A stretch of 64,000 bases of DNA from contig JAIQFN010000028.1 in NCBI GenBank assembly GCA_020073265.1, positions 1 to 64,000 on the forward strand, given 5' to 3'. This DNA comes from Terriglobia bacterium. Lineage in GTDB: Bacteria; Acidobacteriota; Terriglobia; Bryobacterales; Bryobacteraceae. Numbering within the stretch: position 1 is the stretch's first letter; each line of letters starts with the position of its first letter. Of this stretch, positions 8,495-16,467 are shown in pieces. A program made the translations under genes and the position numbers. The notes under the pieces were generated by a model. It saw only the letters and a program-made list of their open reading frames with translations, searched no databases and had not been told where the DNA came from.

Positions 8495-9637
8495 GTGGAC
8501 GTTCAGGACAAGCAACCGCAACGGGACGTCCGCTCGCGGGCCGGGCGAAGAACCGTGGCCGTCGCTGGAGGCGGCACCGCCGGGCATGTCAATTCAGCCT
8601 TGGCTATTATGTCCGCCTACCAGTCGGCCTGCGGTGCGGAAGTGTATTTCATCGGCTGTCAAGGTGGATTCGAGACGCAACTGGTCCCTGCCAGCGGATT
8701 TGACCTGGTGATCATTCCGGGTACCCCTTATGCCCGGCAGAGCGTGCTCGGGAAAATACGGTCGTTGCTGACGCTCGTGCAAGGAACTCTGGCCGCCCGG
8801 CGATTGCTCAAGCGCAAACAGACCAACCTGGTGATCGGCGTGGGTGGATATGCGTCCTTGGGCTCGATCCTGGCCGCTCGTATCCTGGGGATTCCCTGCG
8901 TCATTCATGAGGCCAACGTATTTCCCGGCTTGGCCAACCGGTTGATCGGCTCACTGAGCGCCCGGGTTTTTGTCGGCTGGAGTCAAGCCAGTGCGTTCTT
9001 TTCGAGCTCGAAGACTGTGGTGACCGGCAACCCGGTCCGACCCGTTATCGCCGCCCGAGCCCGCGATCTTCCGGACCAGGAAGCGCCCCCAGGTTACAGG
9101 AGGATTCTGGTAACGGGTGGTTCTCTGGGATCGCCGTTCCTCAACCAGAAAGGTCCGGAGCTGCTGGCGCGCGTCCGCGAGCGGGGGGTTCCCATCGCAG
9201 TCCGTCATCAGAGTGGGGAAGGTGAAGCGGAGCGGCTGAAAGTTGAATATCAGCGGCTGGGAATTCCCGCCCGCGTATCACCATTCATCGACGACATGGC
9301 GGAGGCATATCGCGAAGCCGATTTTGCCATCGCGACCGCGGGGGCGCTGACCCTGGCCGAACTGGCCACTTTCGGTCTGCCGGCTCTGCTGATTCCTCTG
9401 CAAGCGGCGGCCGCGGACCACCAGATGGCCAATGCGAAAGCGTACGCTGAACATGCGGGAACAAGCTGGGTTGAGGAACACAACTGGGATCCCGAGGAGC
9501 TCGCGAAACTGGTTGCGACTACTCTCGCCGATTCCGACGCCCTCAGCGCGCAGGCGCGGCGGCTCCGCGAGATGGCCCGTCCGGACGCTGCCCGCACGCT
9601 GGTGGAGGAATGCGAAGCCTACCTGACCAGCCGGTGA
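8495..9637 (+). CDS. MurG-like GT28 glycosyltransferase (candidate ALG13/14 equivalent)
   Basis: 380 residues from a GTG start. Family GT28 features in order: VAVAGGGTAGHVNSAL (residues 21-36, compare MurG GGTGGH), GVGGYASLGSILAA, IPCVIHEANVFPGLANRL, VTGNPVRPVI, VTGGSLG, and PFIDDMAEAYREADFAIATA followed by ELATFGLPALLIPL and DHQMANA. MurG adds GlcNAc to lipid I. A stand-alone copy far from any cell-wall genes and starting 27 bp from an ALG1-like gene suggests another acceptor. In eukaryotes the MurG-related pair ALG13/ALG14 adds the second GlcNAc just before ALG1 acts. The ordinary murG would have to exist elsewhere in the genome; if not, this gene could be murG itself. The start is weakly defined because no clear ribosome site precedes it. 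Confidence 0.8.
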   Translation: MDVQDKQPQRDVRSRAGRRTVAVAGGGTAGHVNSALAIMSAYQSACGAEVYFIGCQGGFETQLVPASGFDLVIIPGTPYARQSVLGKIRSLLTLVQGTLAARRLLKRKQTNLVIGVGGYASLGSILAARILGIPCVIHEANVFPGLANRLIGSLSARVFVGWSQASAFFSSSKTVVTGNPVRPVIAARARDLPDQEAPPGYRRILVTGGSLGSPFLNQKGPELLARVRERGVPIAVRHQSGEGEAERLKVEYQRLGIPARVSPFIDDMAEAYREADFAIATAGALTLAELATFGLPALLIPLQAAAADHQMANAKAYAEHAGTSWVEEHNWDPEELAKLVATTLADSDALSAQARRLREMARPDAARTLVEECEAYLTSR

Positions 9638-9644
9638 AGCGGTC

Positions 9645-10814
9645 CTAGGCGCGCGCGGCAGGATCCTGAGCGAACCGCGTTACGATTTCGTGCACTGACT
9701 CGCAGAACCTGTCTGTCGAGAACACATTCCTCCGTTCGGCCACCTGACTTCGCAGCTCCCGTTCCAGAGCCTGGTCTTCGAGGACGCGCACAATTTTTTC
9801 CACGGCATCCGCTACCCCATCGAACGCGAGGCGCGGATCTTTCCCGACGATTTCCACGGGTCCGCCGGAATTGTGCACGAATAGAATGCATCCGGCGCGC
9901 TGCAGTTCGGCCGGCGCGATCCCAAAATGCTCGTCCTGCATGGCGTGAATCCCGTACCGGTGGGCGGCCAGTTCCGCCAGCAGAGTGGTGCGATCCAGGT
10001 CAAATAGCAGACGGAACCAGGGCCGGCTGGCGGCCAGCTCCTGCAGCCTGGCGGCGTACGCGGCGTCGTCGACGTGCCCAATCAATGTCAGCGCCAGGTC
10101 ATGCCCGCGCCGGCGAACCGATTCCACTATTTCCATAGCCATGTCCCAACGCTTGATGGGAGCGACGCGCCCAACCGCCGCCATGGCCGGTTGTCTCTGC
10201 TCCCAGGGCATGTCCGCAAACGTTCCGGGAATTGGAGGATAGACCACGACAGGATCGTTTCCGTAAGTCTTGCGGAGGCGGTCCGCTACGAACTGGGAAT
10301 TCGCGATGGTAAGATTTCTCTTCAGGCCCTCCTTGGTGGCGCGCGCGTAAGCATTGCAGAAGGCGCGATAGCTAAAGAGCATCCCCGGGAGTTGGTGATA
10401 CCACCGCATTTCGCTGTCTGGCCGCGGCATGAAGAGCCATGGATAGTGAACATACTGAATTCCACGGCGATGAAAATCCATTTCATTGCTGGTGCTGAAC
10501 AGGACGTCGTAGTCCTCGCTTTCGTCCAGTTCTTGCGCCCAGCGCATGGTTAGGCAAAGCTCCAGCAACGCGCCGCTGGTGGGAATCCATCGCATGCGGC
10601 GCAGATGCCGCTCCGGAGCGATGCGGACCTCAAAATCTCCCTGGCTGAGGCTAGTGCCGAAGCTCCGATTCACGGCCCGATGGTCTACCGGCTCGATGGT
10701 AGCCAGAGTAACTTCGAAATCACTCCGCAGGGTTTGCAAAACCCACGCCGCTACTGCGTTGCCCCCGCCAACCGGCCGCACGCGCGGATGTGAAATGAGG
10801 ACCCGCTTACGCAT
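9645..10814 (-). CDS. ALG11-like GT4 glycosyltransferase
   Basis: 389 residues with a GT4 (GT-B) fold. The N-terminus has LISHPRVRPVGGGNAVAAW. The middle has IQYVHYPWLFMPRP and then NLTIANSQFVADRL and VVVYPPIPG. The C-terminal domain has YGIHAMQDEHFGIAPAEL and FVHNSGGPVEIVG (about 300-335). The pairs YVHYP, VYPP, GLHxMxxEHFGIG and HNSGGP occur in this order in eukaryotic ALG11, which adds alpha-1,2-mannoses to the lipid-linked core. Many bacterial GT4 enzymes share parts of this, so ALG11-like describes the pattern and does not prove the reaction. It converges with the MurG-like gene, 7 bp apart. It completes a set of three lipid-linked oligosaccharide type transferases beside STT3 and a flippase. 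Confidence 0.75.
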   Translation of the reverse strand: MRKRVLISHPRVRPVGGGNAVAAWVLQTLRSDFEVTLATIEPVDHRAVNRSFGTSLSQGDFEVRIAPERHLRRMRWIPTSGALLELCLTMRWAQELDESEDYDVLFSTSNEMDFHRRGIQYVHYPWLFMPRPDSEMRWYHQLPGMLFSYRAFCNAYARATKEGLKRNLTIANSQFVADRLRKTYGNDPVVVYPPIPGTFADMPWEQRQPAMAAVGRVAPIKRWDMAMEIVESVRRRGHDLALTLIGHVDDAAYAARLQELAASRPWFRLLFDLDRTTLLAELAAHRYGIHAMQDEHFGIAPAELQRAGCILFVHNSGGPVEIVGKDPRLAFDGVADAVEKIVRVLEDQALERELRSQVAERRNVFSTDRFCESVHEIVTRFAQDPAARA

Positions 10815-10997
10815 CGGCCCTCGCGGGCGAGGACACCACTATGCCGCACCAGCGTCCGATGGTCATAACGTCAGTATAAGCGCGTGATCGATTCGGGGCC
10901 GCGTTTTCGCCCGCGTGGGTGAAGGAACCCCATACATGAGAATCCCCAGTTCCAATTCTGCCTGGCTCGAGCGAGGCCGCGCGGTCAGCGGCAGGTC
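10815..10997. other. intergenic region between ALG11-like gene and anchored-protein gene
   Basis: 183 bases between two divergent genes. No RNA gene, repeat or convincing promoter box was recognised by eye. It must hold the promoters of both flanking genes. Confidence 0.4.
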
Positions 10998-12176
10998 ATG
11001 AGAATGCCGATTATAGCGGCCGTCGCGATTTGCGCCGTGCTGACGTTGGGCGCGGGCGCCCTGTATGTTTACAGCAAGACGCCGAAGGCTCCCGACAAGA
11101 CCGAGAGGATCGGTTCACTGGAGTTGGTGACCCACACCATCTTCTACAAGACCGGCTGGAATGAAGGCCAGGTGCACTGGGGCCAGACGGAAAACTATTC
11201 GCTGCGCTACCAGGGCAAGGCGTTCTCCTTCGAAGGGCGCTCGGGCATGTACGGCGACCAGCAGGCTACCTACAGCGGCTTCAATGCCCTGTTCACGTTT
11301 CCGTCCGCGCAGCCGGCCGTGGTGGTGAACGTCGGCGATCCGAACAACACCAGCTTCTTTTACTTGATTCACGACCTGAACGGCGCGCCGCAGGCCGAGT
11401 TCCTGACGGACACCGACAGCGTGTCGGCGAGCTGGCTGGATGCGTCGCCCGGCACTGGGCCGGCGGTGCTCAATGTCGCCATGCATCGCGGCCGCTTGGA
11501 GGGAGGCCGGTATCTGCTGTTGGGATTGTATTGCGTGCTCGATACGCAGACGCTCACGTCCTACCGGTTCAAGCAACCCGAGGGCGCGAACCCCAACCAG
11601 TTCAAGCCGGCCATCGCGATGTCGCCGGACAGGCACAGCTTTGTGCGTTTTGGTTACCAGAACAATGGGGGCGCGGCGGTGATGATCGCGTTCGACTTTA
11701 TCGACAGCGCCTCAGACGTGCTGCCGATCGATCGCAAGACGATGCGCTTCAACGAATGGGCGGAGATCGATGCAGCCTGGCTGGACCATCACTTTGAGTG
11801 GAAGCGCGCGGCCGGCGTACACGACCGCCTGGCGGCGCGCACCAACATCCAGCCGCTGCCCTATCGCGGATATCGCTCGACCGATACCTACGACCCCAGC
11901 ATGAAAGAGTACAAACTCATGCGCGTGCAGCCCGAGATGTTCGAGCGGGTGAAGGAGTTCGTCGCGAAGGAGCTTCAGGGCCAGCCGTTGCCGGAGACGC
12001 TGGAGACAGCCGCATCGTTCAAGGTAGAAGGTCACACCGTGCACTTGTTGAAGCACGAGGATGAAGTCTCGGTCTGGATGGATCGCGGACCCGATTCGGC
12101 GCTAGTGTTTCAGATCGGCGACCGCTTCGACGAGGTGCTGAAGACCGGCGTGCATGACGACCTCTTTCTGCCGTAG
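10998..12176 (+). CDS. membrane-anchored extracytoplasmic protein, unknown function
   Basis: 392 residues. One hydrophobic segment at residues 4-24 (IIAAVAICAVLTLGAGALYV) can be a signal anchor or signal peptide. The rest is soluble, with aromatic-rich beta-type sequence such as HWGQTENYSLRYQGKAFSF. No known motif was recognised. A second in-frame ATG two codons downstream is an equally good start. Convergent with the protein kinase gene, 12 bp apart. Its place next to the glycosylation-like locus makes it one possible exported substrate, but a quick look shows NTS, NPN and similar stretches that do not settle this. Confidence 0.65.
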   Translation: MRMPIIAAVAICAVLTLGAGALYVYSKTPKAPDKTERIGSLELVTHTIFYKTGWNEGQVHWGQTENYSLRYQGKAFSFEGRSGMYGDQQATYSGFNALFTFPSAQPAVVVNVGDPNNTSFFYLIHDLNGAPQAEFLTDTDSVSASWLDASPGTGPAVLNVAMHRGRLEGGRYLLLGLYCVLDTQTLTSYRFKQPEGANPNQFKPAIAMSPDRHSFVRFGYQNNGGAAVMIAFDFIDSASDVLPIDRKTMRFNEWAEIDAAWLDHHFEWKRAAGVHDRLAARTNIQPLPYRGYRSTDTYDPSMKEYKLMRVQPEMFERVKEFVAKELQGQPLPETLETAASFKVEGHTVHLLKHEDEVSVWMDRGPDSALVFQIGDRFDEVLKTGVHDDLFLP

Positions 12177-12188
12177 AGGTATTCGCGA

Positions 12189-13403
12189 CTATTCCTTCAG
12201 ATCGAGGCTCTTCTTCTTCCGGAACGGATTCAGCTTGCTCCAAAACTTTCGCTTCATGTGCGGACTAGTCTCTGAGACGCTGGCCTCCGGCTCTATCGCT
12301 GCGACCGTGCCGGCATGGTCCGCCGCGCGGTCTGCCCGCTGCTCGTGCGTGGACTCCGTGACCGAAGGCGTCGTGGCCGGATCAACCCCCGCGCTGGACG
12401 GCTCGACTGGAAACGCGAATTCCGGAGGTGCCACGTGCAGTACCTGCAACGACACGGCGGGAGGCGCAACCGGGCGGAATCGGTCGACTGCGGGCCAAGC
12501 GACCAGCGCCAGGGCCAGACCAGCTGAGATTGCGATTCCGCCGCGCAGGATGCGCATGTATGGCCGAGCCTGTTCAACCCCAGGCGCCGGTTCCGTTTGA
12601 GCAATGGCCTGGAGAAACTCCGCGGCGGATTGATAGCGCCGCGCCGGATCGCGAGCCAGCGCGCGCTGCACGATCTCATCCCAGCGTCTCGAGAGGCCCG
12701 GCTCAAGCTGCGTGGGCGGCTGAGGCTGGCTCTCTGTGTCGGTGAGCACCGGAGCGAGCCGCCGGTCTGCTCCGAAAGGTTTGCGTCCGGTGAGGACTTC
12801 ATACAGGATGGTCCCAACGGAAAAGAGGTCGGATCGGCCGTCCGGTTCCGTGGTGCGCTTCACTTGCTCCGGCGCCATGTAGGGAAGCGTGCCCAGGATC
12901 TCTCCGCCCCTGGTCAGCAGCGGATCGCCGAACGACTTCGAGAGTCCGAAATCGGTCAGCTTCACCTCGCCGACCGCGGTGATGATCACGTTGGAAGGAG
13001 TGACGTCGCGATGCACTACGCCCTGCTGGTGCGCGTACTGAAGCGCGATCAGGATCTGCCTGATGTATTCGACGCCGGTGCGAATCGGCAGGCGCCCCGC
13101 GCTCAGGATGCTTTCCAGTGTCCGCCCTTCGACGAACTCCATCAAGAGGATCAACTGATTTTCCGAATGCAGCGCGTTGTGAAGGACGGCAATGTTGGGG
13201 TGGCTTAGGCGGGCCAAGACTTGCATCTCGCGTTCAAAGCGCTTGATCTGGGTCTCGGTTGCGAGTTCGGCGGCCAGCACCTTCATGGCCTCAGTTCGCC
13301 GGGTGAGGCGGTGCTCGACCTTGTACACGTGCCCCATACCGCCGGCGCCGAGCAGAGCAGTGATGGAGTAGTCGCCGAATGTCTGTCCTACATGAAAACC
13401 CAT
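12189..13403 (-). CDS. Ser/Thr protein kinase, PknB-like, one TM segment
   Basis: 404 residues. Kinase domain about 12-270: Gly loop LGAGGMGHVY (18-27), Lys41 in EAMKV, catalytic loop HRDVTPSN (131-138), and DFG at 151-153. The loop carries Thr where most Ser/Thr kinases have Lys (HRDLKPEN); HRDVSPQN-type loops are common in myxobacterial and acidobacterial kinases, so it is probably still active. A membrane segment follows at about 280-300, and the tail of about 100 residues is outside, Pro/Ala-rich, and ends in a highly basic stretch (KRKFWSKLNPFRKKK). It lacks PASTA repeats. It should phosphorylate cytoplasmic targets in response to an external or membrane cue. No partner phosphatase is in the window. 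Confidence 0.9.
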   Translation of the reverse strand: MGFHVGQTFGDYSITALLGAGGMGHVYKVEHRLTRRTEAMKVLAAELATETQIKRFEREMQVLARLSHPNIAVLHNALHSENQLILLMEFVEGRTLESILSAGRLPIRTGVEYIRQILIALQYAHQQGVVHRDVTPSNVIITAVGEVKLTDFGLSKSFGDPLLTRGGEILGTLPYMAPEQVKRTTEPDGRSDLFSVGTILYEVLTGRKPFGADRRLAPVLTDTESQPQPPTQLEPGLSRRWDEIVQRALARDPARRYQSAAEFLQAIAQTEPAPGVEQARPYMRILRGGIAISAGLALALVAWPAVDRFRPVAPPAVSLQVLHVAPPEFAFPVEPSSAGVDPATTPSVTESTHEQRADRAADHAGTVAAIEPEASVSETSPHMKRKFWSKLNPFRKKKSLDLKE

Positions 13404-13677
13404 CGCATCAGGTCCACGGCTCGAAGAGCGACCGCCGGGTCCATTATAGAGACGCTTGGCGGCGGGAGAAATGCATCGGTCTGGCCAATTTGACCTAAGA
13501 TCGAACCGTAGGGGGCAGGCGGGAAATTACGTAGAACTTCCTTGACCGTGGTTATGTCCGGTCCTATTGACGTCGCAGCACACGCGACCAGGAGAAGCCA
13601 ACACCTCAGCCATCGAAAGTCGGCCGAGGCAGTTTGCTGCTAACAGGCCCATGTGTCCGGTCCGGACACTGATCTGC
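13404..13677. other. intergenic region upstream of kinase, with palindrome
   Basis: No gene is supported here. A near-perfect palindrome GTGTCCGGTCCGGACAC (13653-13669, 8-bp arms around one T) lies 9 bp beyond the CCA end of the tRNA. Its half TGTCCGGTCC recurs at 13556-13565. There is no T-run after the hairpin, so it is not a textbook terminator. It could be a tRNA-linked integration scar, an operator or an IS end remnant. Confidence 0.4.
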
Positions 13678-13755
13678 TGGGGCGGCTGGTGGGATTCGAA
13701 CCCACGACATCCAGAACCACAATCTGGCGCTACTACCAACTGAGCTACAGCCGCC
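13678..13755 (-). tRNA. tRNA-His (anticodon GTG)
   Basis: The minus strand gives a full cloverleaf: acceptor GCGGCTG/CAGCCGC, D-arm beginning TAGCTCAGTTGGTAG, anticodon stem CCAGA/TCTGG with loop TTGTGGT (anticodon GTG), and T-arm GTGGG/CCCAC with loop TTCGAAT. The extra G at position -1 (base 13755), which pairs with C73 and is the identity element of His tRNA, is encoded. The CCA end is also encoded (13680-13678). It stands alone, between the kinase and a glycosyltransferase gene. Confidence 0.97.
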
Positions 13756-13769
13756 GTATTTATACCAGT

Positions 13770-14993
13770 TTAACATCTGACCGCCTTCAGCAGGTCCGCG
13801 AAGGCTGCGATGTTGCGATTGAGATCGTACTGCTCCAGGACGCGGCGGCGCGCGGACTTGCCCAACCGCAAACGCAACTCGGCGTCATCCATCAGCCGCG
13901 CCAGAGCGGACGCCAGCGCTTCGTCGTTCGACGGCGGCGCCAGAAGGCCATCCACCTCGTTGCGGATCAGCTCGGGAATGCCGGTGATCCAGGTGGCCAC
14001 GCACGGGATCTCCATCGCCATGGCTTCCATCAGGACCACCGGAATCCCCTCGGCGAAGCTGGCCAGCGCGAACACGTCGGCTTGCGCATACAGATCGCGG
14101 ATTCGATCCGCGTTCTGCCGGCCTTCGAAGATCACGTGCGCGTTGAGACCCCGCCGCGCTGCTTCGTTTTCGAGGTTGGTGCGATCCTCGCCGTCGCCCA
14201 CCAGGCGTAGCCGCACCGAACGGCCCGCACGCATCAGCCGATCCAGCGCCGCGATCAGCACGAGCTGGCCTTTCACCGGCGCCAGCCTCCCTACGCAGAT
14301 AATCTCGAACGGCGACGGATTATAGCGGAACGGCCGCGGAGCATAGATCTCCGGATCGACGCCCAGGCGTGCAACCCGAAGCTTGTCCCAATCAGCCGGC
14401 TCGGAAAAGCGCATCAACTGGCTGCGGCCGAATTCGCTGATCGCGCACACCAGGTCGAAAACCCGGATCTTTTGCCGCAGATGAAACCCCTCGGGATCGA
14501 TGAATTCATCCGAGCCGTGAATGGTCGCCGAAGTTCGCATCGGCGCGACGCGGCGCGCGAGCAGTCCCACGGTGGTGCTGAAGTGCATATGCACCTGTGA
14601 GAGGCGCTGCCGCCACATCCAATCCGCGAACACTACCGCTTCGGCGAAATACAGCAGGTTCTTGATCTCGAATCCCAGGTGCGCGGCGTAGGCCAGCGCG
14701 CCGGCATACGCAAGCGGACGCCGCAGCAGCGTCCGGAGGTTCGCAGCCAGCGCCGACGCGACTCCCGCGGGCTTGATGTAGAACGTGGCGCGCTGTTCTT
14801 CGCGCTCCTCAGCCGTCAGAAATTCCAAAGGCCGGTCGGCCGCGCGCACCGACGCCACGCGAATATCGAAACCCAAACGCCTGAGGCCCTGAATCTCGCG
14901 CAGGATGAAGGTATGGCTGACCGCCGGATACTGGCTCACCAGGTAGGCGATCTGAACGGGCGCGTCGCTCAGGGAAGTCCGGCCTTCTTCCAA
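13770..14993 (-). CDS. GT4 glycosyltransferase (colanic-acid/EPS type)
   Basis: About 407 residues of GT4 enzyme: IAYLVSQYPAVSHTFILREI at the N-terminus (typical of WcaL-like and EPS transferases), TIHGSDEF near 145, CVGRLAPVKGQLVLIAAL, LRLVGDGEDR, and DVFALASFAEGIPVVLMEAMAMEIPCVAT with the nucleotide-sugar binding E-x7-E. The start is uncertain. No ATG or GTG lies near the natural N-terminus. A TTG at 14993 is used here, while a CTG at 14972 would overlap the TGA of the upstream ubiD-type gene in the arrangement CTGA. Either way the gene overlaps or abuts ubiD and is likely co-translated. Acceptor and sugar are unknown; a role in surface polysaccharide is likely. Confidence 0.85.
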   Translation of the reverse strand: MEEGRTSLSDAPVQIAYLVSQYPAVSHTFILREIQGLRRLGFDIRVASVRAADRPLEFLTAEEREEQRATFYIKPAGVASALAANLRTLLRRPLAYAGALAYAAHLGFEIKNLLYFAEAVVFADWMWRQRLSQVHMHFSTTVGLLARRVAPMRTSATIHGSDEFIDPEGFHLRQKIRVFDLVCAISEFGRSQLMRFSEPADWDKLRVARLGVDPEIYAPRPFRYNPSPFEIICVGRLAPVKGQLVLIAALDRLMRAGRSVRLRLVGDGEDRTNLENEAARRGLNAHVIFEGRQNADRIRDLYAQADVFALASFAEGIPVVLMEAMAMEIPCVATWITGIPELIRNEVDGLLAPPSNDEALASALARLMDDAELRLRLGKSARRRVLEQYDLNRNIAAFADLLKAVRC

Positions 14994-16420
14994 AGCTGCG
15001 CGACGCGCTGCTTTACATCCTCCGGCATGCGGATCACATCCGGCCAGGGACGCACGAATCCTTCTTCTTTCCACTTGCGCGTGGCGTCGATGCCCATCTT
15101 GGAGCCGTAGTTCGGAAGGCGGCTCGAATGGTCCAGCGAATCCACCGGGCCGAGCACGAACTGGATGTCGCGCTCGGGATCGATGTTGTTCAAAGCCTTC
15201 CAGGCGACTTCGCTCACGTTCTGGACGTCCACGTCCTCGTCCACCACCACGATCACCTTGCTGAACATGGCCTGGCCGAGTCCCCAGATGGCGTGCATCA
15301 CCTTGCGCGCGTGCAGCGGGTAGGATTTTCGAATCGAGACCAGGATCAGGTTGTGGAAGATGCCTTCCGCTGGCATCGCGATGTCGCGGATCTCAGGCAA
15401 CTGCAGGCGCATCAGCGGCAGGAAGATGCGTTCGATGGCCTTGCCCATGTAGAAATCCTCCATGGGCGGCGGACCGACGATGGTGGTGGCGTAGATGGGA
15501 TGCTTGCGCTGCGTGATGCAGGTGATGTGAAACACCGGGTAGTCGTCAGCCAGCGAATAGAAGCCGGTGTGATCGCCGAAGGGGCCTTCGCGGCGCTGCT
15601 CGCCGAGTTCGACGTAGCCCTCCAGCACGATTTCGGAATTGGCGGGGACCTCCAGGTCCGACGTTTCGCACTTCACCATTTCCACCGGCTTCGAGCGCAG
15701 GAATCCGGCGATCATCATCTCGTCGAGATCCGGCGGCAGCGGCAGGATGGCCGAGTACATGGTCGCGGGATCGGAACCGATGGCCACCGCGACGTCCATG
15801 CGCGCCTGCTTGCCCTCCTTCAGCAGACGGCGATGATGTTCGGCGCCCTGCTTGTGCGTCTGCCAGTGCATGCCGGTGGTGCGGCCGTCGTACACCTGCA
15901 GCCGGTAGCAGCCGCAGTTGCGCTTGCCGTTGTCGGGATTTTTCGAGAATACCATCGGCAGCGTGATGAACCGGCCGGCGTCATCGGGCCAGCACTTCAG
16001 GATGGGATATTCGTCCAGCGAGAAATTGTCGCGGCGGATCACGTCCTTGCAAGGTCCGCCGGAGACGATCTTGGGAAAGAAGGCGCCCATCTCGGCCAGC
16101 TTGGGCAGCATCTTCAGCTTTCCGAGCAGGCCTTCGGGCATGCGCATTTCCAGATACTCGGAGATGCGCCCGGCCACCTCTTCCACCGACTCCACGTCCA
16201 GCGCGATCTGCATCTTGCGCAGGCTGGCAAAGCTGTTGATGAGCACCGGAATGTTGCTGCCGCGCGGCTTCTCGAACAACAGCGCCGGGCCGCCGCTTTT
16301 CACCGCGCGGTCGGCGAATTCGGTGATTTCGAGCACCGGGTCTACTTCAAAAGGAATGCGCTTCAGTTCCTTGTTCTTTTCGAGCGCGGCGATGAAGTCG
16401 CGCAGGTCGCTGTACGCCAT
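14969..16420 (-). CDS. UbiD family decarboxylase
   Basis: 483 residues, the usual UbiD length. Begins MAYSDLRDFIAALEKNKELKRI and has the family segments KSGGPALLFEKPRGSNIPVL, GPCKDVIRRDNFSLDEYPILKCWPDD, the catalytic-region ANSEIVLEGYVELGEQRREGPFGDHTGFYS (E-x-R-E-GPFGDHTG), and VVVDEDVDVQN. UbiD enzymes use prenylated FMN to remove carboxyl groups from aromatic or alpha,beta-unsaturated acids, for example in ubiquinone or menaquinone (futalosine) synthesis. The partner flavin prenyltransferase UbiX is not in the window. It diverges from fabG over 47 bp and overlaps a glycosyltransferase gene downstream. The exact substrate is not readable from sequence. Confidence 0.9.
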   Translation of the reverse strand: MAYSDLRDFIAALEKNKELKRIPFEVDPVLEITEFADRAVKSGGPALLFEKPRGSNIPVLINSFASLRKMQIALDVESVEEVAGRISEYLEMRMPEGLLGKLKMLPKLAEMGAFFPKIVSGGPCKDVIRRDNFSLDEYPILKCWPDDAGRFITLPMVFSKNPDNGKRNCGCYRLQVYDGRTTGMHWQTHKQGAEHHRRLLKEGKQARMDVAVAIGSDPATMYSAILPLPPDLDEMMIAGFLRSKPVEMVKCETSDLEVPANSEIVLEGYVELGEQRREGPFGDHTGFYSLADDYPVFHITCITQRKHPIYATTIVGPPPMEDFYMGKAIERIFLPLMRLQLPEIRDIAMPAEGIFHNLILVSIRKSYPLHARKVMHAIWGLGQAMFSKVIVVVDEDVDVQNVSEVAWKALNNIDPERDIQFVLGPVDSLDHSSRLPNYGSKMGIDATRKWKEEGFVRPWPDVIRMPEDVKQRVAQLWKKAGLP

Positions 16421-16467
16421 ATCAGATGAGGAATGCCCAGGTTTTACTATGATGGAAATTCAGTCTG

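Noticed and set aside
8468-8587. Longer N-terminus of the ALG1-like protein
   Set aside because: It would overlap the start of the divergent MurG-like gene and has no similarity to ALG1.
13527-13739. A 70-codon leftward frame over tRNA-His
   Set aside because: It crosses the tRNA gene and has no protein features.
15128-16429. Long plus-strand frame over the UbiD gene
   Set aside because: His-rich shadow of a well-recognised UbiD gene.
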